Origin: Candidatus Gastranaerophilales bacterium
GTDB lineage: Bacteria > Cyanobacteriota > Vampirovibrionia > Gastranaerophilales > Gastranaerophilaceae
Length of the DNA: 64,000 nt
Direction: 5' to 3'
Assembly: GCA_947587615.1 (NCBI GenBank)
Contig: CANPYC010000007.1
Coordinates: 1-64,000 of the forward strand
In this document: piece by piece, positions 19,101 through 27,264 of the stretch
Layout: the number at the start of each line of letters is the position of its first letter
Numbering within the stretch: the stretch's first letter is position 1
Position numbers and translations under genes: made by a program
Notes under the pieces: generated by a model
The model's input: only the letters and a program-made list of their open reading frames with translations
Databases searched by the model: none
What the model was told of the DNA's origin: nothing

Positions 19101-20251
19101 TTAGCTTCTAAATATCCGTCTGCTTTAATTGAAGCAAGATTATTTTTAATATTTAAGCTGTCTAAAAGTCCTTTAGATAAATCAAGTAAATTTGCAAAAT
19201 GAATTTTATCAGATATTATCTGCGTTTTCATCTTAGGATGTTTACCATATTTTAAGAAACCTAAAAGAGTAATTTTTTCATCGGATTTAGCATAGATATT
19301 ACTTTCATATTCAACTTTTTTACCATGAAATCTTGAGTGCAGATAGCTTTCAGGAAGTCTTATATCTGATAGCTTTAATGATAAATTATCAACATTTAAA
19401 AAACCTCTTGCAACAATTCCATGCTCATCAACGTTGTTAAATCTTAATCTTGAAACAACATCCGCTTTTAGATCGTAAGTTTGATAAATCGTAACGGGGT
19501 TTACAAAAGGAATGCTGATTTTTTCTTCAGGGTCAACTTCTTCTTGTGTTTTTTCTCCTTTAGGGAGTGTTGCTAAAAGCTTAACATCAGCTTTAATGTT
19601 TTCGCTCTCATCAGATAATAAATCTGCTTTTGTAGCAAATTTAAAGGTGTTTGACCTGCTATTATAACCTAAAACCATCTTTTCACCTTTCAAGGAGAGT
19701 TTATGAGCGGTTTTTAAATCTACAACTTGAGCTAAATAGTTATTAATAACAATTGAAGGAACTTTTATTGTAATATTTGGAATATTCGCTTCTTCAGTTG
19801 TTTTGGGTTCTTTTGGTTTAGCATTATTTTCATTTATTATATCTTCAATAATTTTTACGACTTTATACTGCTCGCCGTTTGCAATTTCAAGGTTTATATA
19901 GGGGCTATCTATTGAACATTTTGCTGTTTTAACCGTCAGCGTCAAAAGAGAAGGCAGAGCCAACCCCGCTTTAATTTTAGGTGAAGAAAAAAGAGTTGAA
20001 TTATCGTCTAATTTTACTTCGATATTTTCTATTATTGCTCCAATTGAGAGCATTGGAGTAGAATAAAGCTTAATTTTTGAATAATCAAGATTTAGTTTTG
20101 TGTACTGTTTTACGAGTTTTTGAACGTCAGGCTTATAGTTATCAAGCTTTGAAGTAAAATTTATTACAGGCGGGATTATAAGAAAAGCTAAATATAATAA
20201 AATTATTATTGATAGTATAAAAACCCCTGTAATTTTTAAAAATTTTTTCAT
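16181..20251 (-). CDS. Large AsmA-like (AsmA/DUF748 type) envelope protein
   Basis: This 1356-residue protein has one N-terminal membrane helix (residues 5-27) and a very long repetitive beta-strand-rich body. It ends in an AsmA C-terminal signature region (SLDFNNGIVKLNPITSQGD, about residue 1060). AsmA-like proteins are anchored in the inner membrane, span the periplasm, and are implicated in lipid transport to or assembly of the outer membrane. The last roughly 180 residues are unusual: a Lys/Glu/Gln-rich coiled coil (QNVEQKIEDNVQAVEDKKEA and following). They are followed by a Pro/Gln/Thr tail. The start ATG has a weak GGAGAATTT upstream. It is monocistronic or pairs loosely with the upstream membrane-protein gene. 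Confidence 0.85.
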   Translation of the reverse strand: MKKFLKITGVFILSIIILLYLAFLIIPPVINFTSKLDNYKPDVQKLVKQYTKLNLDYSKIKLYSTPMLSIGAIIENIEVKLDDNSTLFSSPKIKAGLALPSLLTLTVKTAKCSIDSPYINLEIANGEQYKVVKIIEDIINENNAKPKEPKTTEEANIPNITIKVPSIVINNYLAQVVDLKTAHKLSLKGEKMVLGYNSRSNTFKFATKADLLSDESENIKADVKLLATLPKGEKTQEEVDPEEKISIPFVNPVTIYQTYDLKADVVSRLRFNNVDEHGIVARGFLNVDNLSLKLSDIRLPESYLHSRFHGKKVEYESNIYAKSDEKITLLGFLKYGKHPKMKTQIISDKIHFANLLDLSKGLLDSLNIKNNLASIKADGYLEANTLIKTNFKKLKSQGSITIQDGAFVNSSTGIGIKDLVANFIFDDNKMDIKETKALINNSKLALVGFIDSKSNVDIKLDVDNLSLPPLYSAFAPKELKNQLLLNSANLTAHADIEGKLEELSAQLTTKLANLSLSDSKKTMFVENNSVDIALSANNTAFRGDIINNGFNFSMPQINTKVLVDKLNIELDSDKITVNPFDLVYNNLSKINIYGDVSNYQKDPKIDFLASGALTTENLKQTLGSDLAYYFNSKGSIPAKVSIKGDTKKQDIIAQIYSDSNNFITPINLTSLVNNPSLINLGVNIKGNKIKIKDSGLYKKAQNGFSDNLESNMAGAAQLVELTSTIEGNHINLFRLNIPRSLSGSIAKFNKSQFSTKGKIVLNGKFDNINYDGDLKINDISIPELLIKLQNLDLNLASHNLTLALKELDLNGSKLDASLKADLKPAKVFRIYDINVLSNLVDVDKTMLILNELTKYMPPASPKPQSKTNTASADIPLSADGKFNIKQIKTGAIRIDDARGNIALKNNDLIIDRLNCKAFEGNILGNIKMNLISSLLTIKVRGNKINADKMLTDAANMKGMISGVTRFTTDISLSGSTLEEQMKSLKGNVKFNIKDGVYGPFSKLENFFLAENIRENPVFKNTIGIILTPLTTIDSSHFENLNGSLDFNNGIVKLNPITSQGDVLCVLIKGNMDLLKNNIDSKVRVRLASTVSDMLGPLSMANPVNLVKNTPGLNIATAKLFSIFTYVVEPSEYKEIPDFSAKHSDNNATKFQIVLSGDVAKPLKLVKSFKWLALQEDMDKAKEFSDKYVQEQEDLAKQALIDKLQSEYEQNNKLKVGVEKVLGMDTTAPAVKELVLEEVLKSKQNVEQKIEDNVQAVEDKKEAVKEDIKNQVTERLEAQKAQQEKLKEDFETKVQNAVEKNKELQQQKLEEGQKKLNSLNDKIKNKLKENIPPSSQIQQTQTNESAEVNNTAAIKAQ

Positions 20252-20323
20252 AAATTCTCCATCATAAAGCTTAAAGCTACAAATATTATAAAATAAAATT
20301 TTATAAAATCATTTTTCTTAACA

Positions 20324-21850
20324 TTAATTTACCCAGTTGATATTTGTTTTAAATTTTTCTCTGTTATAGTAGTTTTCATCATTTGAAGGCATTTTAAAGT
20401 TGTTATTTTTATATTTTTTATCTAAAAAAAGAGCATATTTTTTATCTTCATAAGCTAAAAACCAATCCTTGTTATTTTTCAGCTTTTCAACAACGGGGTA
20501 ATATTTATCTAAAATTAAAATATCACTTTTATATTTTTTTAATAAATCTTCATAATTATAAGCTAAATAAAACCTTGCCAGCTCATTAATTAAATTATTG
20601 TCATAGACTTCTTCATACCTTCCATCCATAAAAATTAAATTGTTAGGATAAAGCTTATAGGCGCCATAGCTTCCTTCATGGAAATTTGTTAAAACATTTC
20701 CTTTTAAATTGTTGATTTTAATAAATTCAATGCAATGAATAGGGTATTGATTTTCGCTTGTTTTAAATATCGGGCTTTTGGGGTTTATATGAGATATTGT
20801 TGAAATTAAAACCAAAAAAAGTAAGATAAATTCTTTTGTTTTATCAAATACCAGAGGTAATTTTTTATTAAATATTTTATAAAAATCACTGTAACAATAG
20901 GCTAAAACGCTGTATACAAAAAAAGGATGACATCTCATAGCTTTAATTGAAATTATTGTAGTAAAAAGAATGATTAAATATTTTGTTTTGTCAATTTGGG
21001 TGTAGAATTTTTTAAAACCCGAAAGTTTAATATTTTTAAAAATGCTATAAATAAAAATTATAATACTTATAAAAAAGAAGGTTTTAAATTTTATAAAACT
21101 TGTCAGATAAATTTTTGAATATTTTGAAAAGAAGGCACTCTGCCATTCAACTATATGAACTCTATTTAATGAGAATGCTTTTATTATATAGCTTATATAT
21201 TCAAACCCCCAGGGGTTAGCTAAAGAAGTCAGGGAGCTTATAAAAAAAATAATTAAATAGGGCATATATTTTCTATTGTTTAAAAATTCTCCAAAGGCAA
21301 ATAATAAAATCAAAACAAGTCCGACTAAAAACCCGCCGTGTAAATTTGCCCAGATGATATTTAATATAGGCAGACAAAAGAGTACTTTATAATCTTTTTT
21401 ACACCTTGCAAGCTCAAGAATGTAAAGATAAAAAACGAAAAATAAAAAACTGAATGTTTGACATCTTATTGTTGAAAAAATTGTGTAGCAGATACTATGC
21501 AGGCTAAAAAAGAAAAACAAGAAATATAAAGGGATGTTGTTATCTTTTAATCTGATAATTTTTGTTATCAAAAATAAGGTTAAAAATATTATCAGTGTTT
21601 TAAAAATTAATAAACCGATATCTGAAAAATAATTTTGAATAAGATAAAATACTAAACTTGAACCCCATTCATGGTCAATAAATTTATGGGTTGTACCGTA
21701 AGAATAAAAGTCATAATTAAAAAGAGAACCTGTTTGAAAAAAACTTTTCCCGACAATCAGCCTCGCCCAGAAGTCAAAGTCAATGTTGTTGTCAATTAAA
21801 CCAAATAATAGGAGGAATGAAAATAAGGTTAAATAAAATACTAAATCCAT
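20324..21850 (-). CDS. Polytopic membrane protein, GT-C-like
   Basis: This 508-residue protein has about ten hydrophobic helices. The first extracytoplasmic loop contains NNIDFDFWARLIVGKSF, then FNYDFYSYG and FIDHEWGSSLVFYL. That 'DxDxW...D.fSYt...EW' order is seen in a widespread uncharacterised family of bacterial membrane proteins resembling GT-C glycosyltransferases. The C-terminal soluble part holds NFHEGSYGAYKLYPNNLIFMDGRYEEVY. It may transfer a sugar to a glycan or protein, but this is inferred from topology and the acidic loop only. The gene lies upstream of the AsmA-like gene on the same strand, separated by about 70 bases, and just inside a palindrome-rich boundary. Confidence 0.65.
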   Translation of the reverse strand: MDLVFYLTLFSFLLLFGLIDNNIDFDFWARLIVGKSFFQTGSLFNYDFYSYGTTHKFIDHEWGSSLVFYLIQNYFSDIGLLIFKTLIIFLTLFLITKIIRLKDNNIPLYFLFFFFSLHSICYTIFSTIRCQTFSFLFFVFYLYILELARCKKDYKVLFCLPILNIIWANLHGGFLVGLVLILLFAFGEFLNNRKYMPYLIIFFISSLTSLANPWGFEYISYIIKAFSLNRVHIVEWQSAFFSKYSKIYLTSFIKFKTFFFISIIIFIYSIFKNIKLSGFKKFYTQIDKTKYLIILFTTIISIKAMRCHPFFVYSVLAYCYSDFYKIFNKKLPLVFDKTKEFILLFLVLISTISHINPKSPIFKTSENQYPIHCIEFIKINNLKGNVLTNFHEGSYGAYKLYPNNLIFMDGRYEEVYDNNLINELARFYLAYNYEDLLKKYKSDILILDKYYPVVEKLKNNKDWFLAYEDKKYALFLDKKYKNNNFKMPSNDENYYNREKFKTNINWVN

Positions 21851-22356
21851 GGAAAATATTATAATATAAATATTTTAAATTATGGTAATGTTAGGTTTAA
21901 AACAAACTTCCCTGCGTTATTACATTATATTTAAAGGAGCCCCAGGGCGGAATTTAGCCCGCCATGCCCTAAGTTTAGGGATGGCAGACTAAAGTCTACC
22001 CTACGGCTTATCTTGAAACAAGCATGTATTCGGTTTTAAGATGGTAGACTAAAGTCTACCCTGCAATTATAATTCCTTGCCGTAGTAGTTTAGTATCCGC
22101 AGGGTAGACTTCACCCCACCGTTTATAACTAAGTTAAAAACCAAGAACCCGCAAGTCAGGCTTTAGAATGGCAGACTAAAGTCTACCCCACGACTTTATA
22201 AAACTACCCTACGGATTCCTATCCTCACCCTTTTATTAATTCCCAGCCCTCGCTAATAAGACAAAGAAACAACACAATCAAAATTTTTACCTGCAACAAT
22301 ATTAAAAGTTACCAATTTTTTTTGTTTAAGCTATCATAATTACAGGAGAAACAAAA
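21851..22356. repeat. Intergenic cluster of palindromic repeats (locus A)
   Basis: This gap of about 500 bases contains no gene. It holds GGCAGACTAAAGTCTACC at 21983-22000 and 22170-22187, GGTAGACTAAAGTCTACC at 22043-22060, and a decayed relative near 22103. GCCATGCCCTAA/TTAGGGATGGC makes another stem at 21961-21985. Between the palindromes lie CTTATCTTGAAACAAGCATG and GCAATTATAATTCC. Both recur in the opposite orientation in the 56-57 kb gap, so the two loci are inverted copies of one repeat family. The final 100 bases are the AT-rich pheS upstream region with GGAGAA before its ATG. Confidence 0.85.
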
Positions 22357-23391
22357 ATGGAAAATAAAATTCATCAAATTGAACAAGAAGCACTGGCTGA
22401 AATTGAAAAAGCAACAGACTTAAAAAGTCTTGAAAATGTTAAAAATAAATACCTTTCAAGAAATTCCGAATTTAACAACCTAAAAAAAGGCATGAAAGAT
22501 ATTCCAAACGAGAAAAAGCCTTTAATTGGTTCTCTTTTAAATAAAGTTTCTCAAAAGCTGACAAGTCTTATTGATGAAAAAAATCAAATTTTCTATCAAA
22601 AAGAACTTAATGAAAAGCTTTTAAAAGAAAAAATCGATATAACGCTTGATGGAGAATATATCCCGCAAGGGCATGTTCACCCTTTAAGTCAAACAATTAA
22701 TGAAATTGTTGATATATTTAACTATTTGGGTTTTTCTTTAATTGATCCAAAATTATCTCCTGAAGTTGAAGTTGAGAAATATAACTTTGATTTGTTGAAT
22801 TTTCCAAAAGAACACCCCGCAAAAGATATGCAAGATACATTTTACTGCACAAGCGCTAAAAATGTTATTTTAAGAAGTCAAACATCCAATGCGCAGGCTC
22901 GTGAGATGATGAACACCAAACCGCCCATTAAAATTATCTCTCCCGGCAGAGTATACAGAAATGAATCGGTGAGTGCACGAAAAAACAACCTTTTTCATCA
23001 GATTGAAGGTTTGTATGTTGATAAAAACGTTACAATGACACAATTAAAAGGTGTTTTAAACGAATTTATAAGATTATACTTCGGCTCATCCCGCCCGACA
23101 AGATTTAGAAGCAGTTATTTTCCATTTACTGAGCCATCGGTTGAAATTGATGTTCAATGCATAATGTGTCAGGGTAAGGGCTGTCCGACATGCTCCAATA
23201 CAGGCTGGCTTGAAATTTTAGGAGCAGGCATGGTTGATCCTAACGTATTAAGAGGGGTTAATATCGACCCTGAAGTATACTCGGGCTTTGCTTTTGGTAT
23301 GGGTGTTGAAAGACTTACAATGTTAAAATATGCAATTGATGACATTAGACTGTTTTTTAACAATGACGAAAGATTCTTAAAACAATTCTGA
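22357..23391 (+). CDS. pheS: Phenylalanine-tRNA ligase alpha subunit
   Basis: PheS is the catalytic subunit of the heterotetrameric class II enzyme that charges tRNA-Phe. The N-terminal coiled coil (about 1-90) is followed by the catalytic core. Visible class II elements are DTFYCTSAKNVILRSQTSNAQ, ISPGRVYRNES (motif 2) and GFAFGMGVERLTML (motif 3). A CxxC-type segment (CIMCQGKGCPTC) lies before motif 3, as in many bacterial PheS proteins. The 344-residue length is normal. Start ATG has ACAGGAG upstream. Unusually, pheT does not follow; the next gene is an RNase III-like protein, so the beta subunit must be encoded elsewhere. Confidence 0.97.
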   Translation: MENKIHQIEQEALAEIEKATDLKSLENVKNKYLSRNSEFNNLKKGMKDIPNEKKPLIGSLLNKVSQKLTSLIDEKNQIFYQKELNEKLLKEKIDITLDGEYIPQGHVHPLSQTINEIVDIFNYLGFSLIDPKLSPEVEVEKYNFDLLNFPKEHPAKDMQDTFYCTSAKNVILRSQTSNAQAREMMNTKPPIKIISPGRVYRNESVSARKNNLFHQIEGLYVDKNVTMTQLKGVLNEFIRLYFGSSRPTRFRSSYFPFTEPSVEIDVQCIMCQGKGCPTCSNTGWLEILGAGMVDPNVLRGVNIDPEVYSGFAFGMGVERLTMLKYAIDDIRLFFNNDERFLKQF

Positions 23392-23464
23392 TAAAAATAA
23401 AAATGATTTTAACAAAATTTTTGTTTAATTGGCAAAAAATATTTTCATAAGTTTTTTTATAAGC

Positions 23465-24895
23465 ATGCCAATTACACCACTTAACATCTTTAGAAAACAA
23501 ACAGTTTTAAAAAATCAAAATTCAAATATTGAAAAACCTAAAGATAATCCCGATTCAATTAAAGAATTTAGCTGGGATTGTTATAGCAGGCATGCTTTTT
23601 TTCAATTTATGAGCGCAAAAAGAACACTTGAGCTTTTAGAGCTGCAAGAAAAATTAGGTCTTAATTTTAAAGATATAAACCTGCTTAATCAGGTTTTTAT
23701 CCATGGCTCAAATAAACTTCCCAACAACATTACTCATAAAGAAACCTATCAAAATTTAGAATTTTATGGCGATACAATTTTAAGTGCATGTATTAAAAGA
23801 TTGTTTTTTGAAGAAATGCAGCCTAAAAACTTAAAAACGGCAAACTCTATATATGATAATATTGCCAGTAATAATAATCTTGCAAAGTATTCTTATAAAT
23901 TAGGACTTGATAAATTTATAATCACAAAACAGGAAAGTAAAAAACAAAAAGCAGATGTTTTTGAAGCTTTATTAGCTGCAATTACAATTAATTATAAGGA
24001 TGAGGGGTTTGATAAAGCTTATGAATTTTTTAAAAATACAATTAATAAAGAAACGTCGGACAAAATTAAAAACTCAACTAACCGCTCTCAATGCACTGAA
24101 TTAAAAAAACCTCTACACAGCAGCAAAACTTTATCAAAAGCAAAAATCAAAAAATTAAACAACTTTCAAGAAAAATATCAGCTGAATTTTAAAGATTTAA
24201 ATTTTTTGAATAAAGTTTTTAATCCTCCGTATCGCAACAAATCAGAAATGAATGATTATAATTTTATGACATATTTTGGAAGAAGCTTGTTTTATATGAG
24301 TATAACCCGTCTGATTATAGAAAATTATCAAAATTATAGAGAAAGTGATTACGATAAAATCAGAGAAATTTGCTTTAAGAGCGAAAACTTGATAAAAAAA
24401 TTTTACAAGCTTGAATTGGATAAATTTTGCAATTCTAACTCTGATGAACCATTGGAAAAAAGTTCAATTGATAAGTTCTATAATCTTTATTGCGCTATAT
24501 ATTTAAATAATAAAAAAGACGGATTTAACAAAATTTATGAATTTACAAAAGAAATTTTTAAAGGCGATGTCAAAAAAACCGTAGATGAATATGACAAATA
24601 CTATTCTTCTCATGATTTAATAATCAACTATTTAGCAGATAAAAAAGTTGATATGGATAAGGTTAATTTTGCAATTTCAAACGGAAGAAAAAAAGCTTTT
24701 TGCGTTTTTTATGACAACAACTTGCTTTTAAAAGTTATCGGTTCTAAAAACGACATCAACGCAGCCATGTTTAAGGAAGTTTCAAAACTGTTTGAAGAAG
24801 GCTATGTAAAAATAACAAAATATAAAGATAAAGAAGGAAATATTCAAAGCAGACTGGTTACTCTAAAACCCTATCACAAAACAATTTCCGTCTAA
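23465..24895 (+). CDS. Protein with tandem RNase III-like domains
   Basis: The product has two RNase III-like domains in one chain. Using the track's numbering, domain 1 (about 70-207) keeps the catalytic set: E111 and D115 in NLEFYGDTIL, D176 and E179 in KADVFEALLAAI. Domain 2 (about 240-378) aligns well (NFKDLNFLNKVF, YCAIYLNNKKDGF) but has lost three of four: T281 and R285 replace Glu and Asp, D348 remains, and Y351 replaces Glu. The C-terminal 100 residues (ISNGRKKAFCVFYDNNLLLK, then a helix) may be a divergent dsRNA-binding domain. The start is uncertain: TTG 23429 is the track's choice and ATG 23465 is mine; neither has a clear Shine-Dalgarno site. Bacterial RNase III normally has a single catalytic domain and works as a homodimer. 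Confidence 0.8.
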   Translation: MPITPLNIFRKQTVLKNQNSNIEKPKDNPDSIKEFSWDCYSRHAFFQFMSAKRTLELLELQEKLGLNFKDINLLNQVFIHGSNKLPNNITHKETYQNLEFYGDTILSACIKRLFFEEMQPKNLKTANSIYDNIASNNNLAKYSYKLGLDKFIITKQESKKQKADVFEALLAAITINYKDEGFDKAYEFFKNTINKETSDKIKNSTNRSQCTELKKPLHSSKTLSKAKIKKLNNFQEKYQLNFKDLNFLNKVFNPPYRNKSEMNDYNFMTYFGRSLFYMSITRLIIENYQNYRESDYDKIREICFKSENLIKKFYKLELDKFCNSNSDEPLEKSSIDKFYNLYCAIYLNNKKDGFNKIYEFTKEIFKGDVKKTVDEYDKYYSSHDLIINYLADKKVDMDKVNFAISNGRKKAFCVFYDNNLLLKVIGSKNDINAAMFKEVSKLFEEGYVKITKYKDKEGNIQSRLVTLKPYHKTISV

Positions 24896-25530
24896 TTTGA
24901 AAGAGCATTTTCAACCATGCTTTGTAATTTTTTCTTTTTGATATATTTAACAGATTTTTTATCAGGCTTAGCGCCTTTTTGTATCATCAAAGAAGCAATA
25001 TCAACCATACTGTTTTTAAGTGCCATATATAAAACCGTATTATCACTAACAGCGTCAATATAATTTACATTTGCGCCGTTTTCAATTAGATATTGAGCCA
25101 TCTCAAAATTTTTATTTGAAACAGCCGAATATAATTCACTGTTAAATCCTCTATCCAATTTAGCACCGTTTTCAAAAAGAAGCTTTAAAATTTCAAATTC
25201 ATTTTCTTTTGCTGCAATATAGATAGGATACTCGCTCATATATGATTGATTAATATTAATATTTGAGCTTAGAAGCAAACTAACATTTTCGACATTTCCT
25301 TTTTTTATTTGTTCTATCAGGCATGCTGTTGTCGGAGTTAATTTTTTCTGTAGCAGTAAATCTTTTTGTTCTTTGGTTAGAGTATTTTTTTTATTCAAAC
25401 TGTTTAATATTGAAGAACGTGACTCAAAGTCGCCAAACTCCGATAAATCAATAGCAAAAGTTGATGTCACGATTTGACTTGCAAATATAAACATCAACAA
25501 TACAATTAAATTTTTTCTTATTTTATACAT
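24892..25530 (-). CDS. Exported ankyrin-repeat protein
   Basis: This 212-residue protein starts with a Sec signal peptide (MYKIRKNLIVLLMFIFASQIVTSTFA). Three to four ankyrin repeats follow; recognisable units are YPIYIAAKENEFEILKLLFE, NGAKLDRGFNSELYSAVSN, and NGANVNYIDAVSDNTVLYMA. Ankyrin repeats bind proteins, and in an exported protein this suggests periplasmic or secreted binding to an envelope or host partner, which is inference. The gene converges on the double RNase III gene, and the two stop codons overlap (forward TAA, reverse TAG), so no separate terminator is present. Confidence 0.85.
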   Translation of the reverse strand: MYKIRKNLIVLLMFIFASQIVTSTFAIDLSEFGDFESRSSILNSLNKKNTLTKEQKDLLLQKKLTPTTACLIEQIKKGNVENVSLLLSSNININQSYMSEYPIYIAAKENEFEILKLLFENGAKLDRGFNSELYSAVSNKNFEMAQYLIENGANVNYIDAVSDNTVLYMALKNSMVDIASLMIQKGAKPDKKSVKYIKKKKLQSMVENALSN

Positions 25531-25563
25531 AATAAAATTATATAACTAATTATATCACTATAA

Positions 25564-26292
25564 TTATATCACTAAGCCGCCGTCAACTTCAAGAACTTGT
25601 CCTGTAACGTAACTTGTATCAACTGCTAAAAATTTAACAGCAGCAGCGATATCCTCAGGGGTTCCCATTTTTCTTAAAGAGATTAATTTTAAATATTCAT
25701 CGGTATTTTTTAAATCTTTTGTCATGTCTGTTGCAATAAAACCGGGTGCAACGGCATTAACTCTTATGTTTCTTGAGCCGAGTTCTTTTGCTAAAGATTT
25801 TGTAAAACCGATTAAACCTGCTTTAGCGGCACTATAATTTGCCTGACCGATATTTCCGTAAACTCCTACAACGCTTGCCATATTAACAATAGCACCCGAT
25901 CTTTGTTTCATCATAACTTTTACGACAGGTTTTGCAACATAAAAAGCAGAGTTTAAATTTGTATTAATAACAGCATTCCACTTTTCTTCATCCATTCTGA
26001 TAAATAAATCATCTCTTGTTATACCTGCGTTATTAATAAGAATATCTATTCTTCCGTATTTTTCTACAATACGAGCAACATTTTCATTAACGTCTTTAGA
26101 ATTTGAAACATCAAATTTATAAGCTTCAGCTTCAACTCCGAGCGCTTTAATATCTTCAACAGTTTTTGCTGCCGCTTCAGAATTACCCGCATAGTTAACT
26201 ATAATATCATAACCGCATTTTGCCAGCTCAATTGCGCAGGCTCTGCCTATACCTCTTGAAGCACCCGTAACTAAAGCTAATTTTTCACTCAT
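25564..26292 (-). CDS. fabG: 3-oxoacyl-[acyl-carrier-protein] reductase FabG
   Basis: FabG reduces beta-ketoacyl-ACP with NADPH in each elongation cycle of fatty acid synthesis. The short-chain dehydrogenase motifs are all present: TGASRGIG near the N-terminus for cofactor binding, NNAGITRD, the catalytic Ser and YSAAKAG tetrad region, and the C-terminal VDGG. The 242-residue length is typical. It is the last gene of the rpmF-plsX-fabD-fabG unit and starts four bases after fabD. No acpP or fabF follows; the next gene is convergent in function but on the same strand and unrelated. Confidence 0.97.
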   Translation of the reverse strand: MSEKLALVTGASRGIGRACAIELAKCGYDIIVNYAGNSEAAAKTVEDIKALGVEAEAYKFDVSNSKDVNENVARIVEKYGRIDILINNAGITRDDLFIRMDEEKWNAVINTNLNSAFYVAKPVVKVMMKQRSGAIVNMASVVGVYGNIGQANYSAAKAGLIGFTKSLAKELGSRNIRVNAVAPGFIATDMTKDLKNTDEYLKLISLRKMGTPEDIAAAVKFLAVDTSYVTGQVLEVDGGLVI

Positions 26293-26296
26293 TTAT

Positions 26297-27244
26297 TTAT
26301 ACTCCTACCATTAATTCGTTTTTTACAGCTTCGATTGAAGCAATATCATAAACATTATATGTTTTTATATCTTTTGAAATTTTTCGATTAAGCCCTGCTA
26401 AGACTTTGCCGTTACCAAACTCAATAAATGTATCGACACCGCAGCTAATTGCTTCTTGAACGGATTGGAGCCACATAACCGATGAATTAATTTGCTTTGG
26501 CATTTTTTCAATAAATTCATGTTTTTCAAGCGTTTGTTTAGCGTCAACATTTGTTATAACGGGAATTTTTGCATTATTTAATTCAAGAGTTTTAACAAAA
26601 TCAACAAAACCAACGCTTGCGCTATCCATAAGCTTTGAATGAAAACCGCCTGAAACAGCCAAAGGAACAACTCTTTTAGCGCCTTTTGCTTTGATAATTT
26701 CACAAGCATTGTTTATTGCTTCGATTTCACCGGTTATAACAATTTGAGTAGGGTCATTATAATTTGCAATCTGCGCAAGTCCATATTTTGAAGCTTCGCT
26801 AAGTGCATTTTTAATTGTTTCAATATCAGAACCCAAAACTGCAGCCATGGTACCTTTAGTTATTTTTGTTGCTTCATCCATCAGCTCAGAGCGCTTTTGA
26901 ATAGCTTTTATTGTTGTTTTTAAATCCATGACACCTGATAAATACATAGCACAATATTCACCTAAAGAATGTCCAAGCGTAAAATCTGCCTTTATATCAG
27001 GACATACCTTTTGAAAAGCGCTCAGTGCGGCAATTGAAGTTGTAACAATAGCACTTTGAGCATTAATTGTTTTTTTAAGTTCTTCATCAGGTCCTTCAAA
27101 ACATAATTTTGATATTTTTTTATTCAAAACGCTATCGGCTGTATCATAGACATCTTTTGCAGCAAGCGAATTATTGTATAGGTCTAACCCCATTGTCGTA
27201 CTTTGAGAACCTTGACCCGGGAATATAAAAGCAATTTTTTTCAT
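26297..27244 (-). CDS. fabD: Malonyl-CoA:ACP transacylase FabD
   Basis: FabD loads malonyl groups from CoA onto ACP to start and extend fatty acids. Seen here are IFPGQGSQ at the N-terminus, the nucleophile motif GHSLGEY, QKRSELM with its conserved Arg, and the catalytic His in SGGFHSKLM. The 315-residue length is normal for the family. It sits between plsX and fabG with short gaps of 20 and 4 bases. In many bacteria fabH lies between plsX and fabD; here it does not, so the initiating condensing enzyme is encoded elsewhere. Confidence 0.97.
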   Translation of the reverse strand: MKKIAFIFPGQGSQSTTMGLDLYNNSLAAKDVYDTADSVLNKKISKLCFEGPDEELKKTINAQSAIVTTSIAALSAFQKVCPDIKADFTLGHSLGEYCAMYLSGVMDLKTTIKAIQKRSELMDEATKITKGTMAAVLGSDIETIKNALSEASKYGLAQIANYNDPTQIVITGEIEAINNACEIIKAKGAKRVVPLAVSGGFHSKLMDSASVGFVDFVKTLELNNAKIPVITNVDAKQTLEKHEFIEKMPKQINSSVMWLQSVQEAISCGVDTFIEFGNGKVLAGLNRKISKDIKTYNVYDIASIEAVKNELMVGV

Positions 27245-27264
27245 TTTCTCCTCGTTTATTTTTT

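Noticed and set aside
21961-22187. Palindromic repeats as a CRISPR array
   Set aside because: Spacing is irregular, units vary, no unique spacers of constant length occur, and no cas gene is present.
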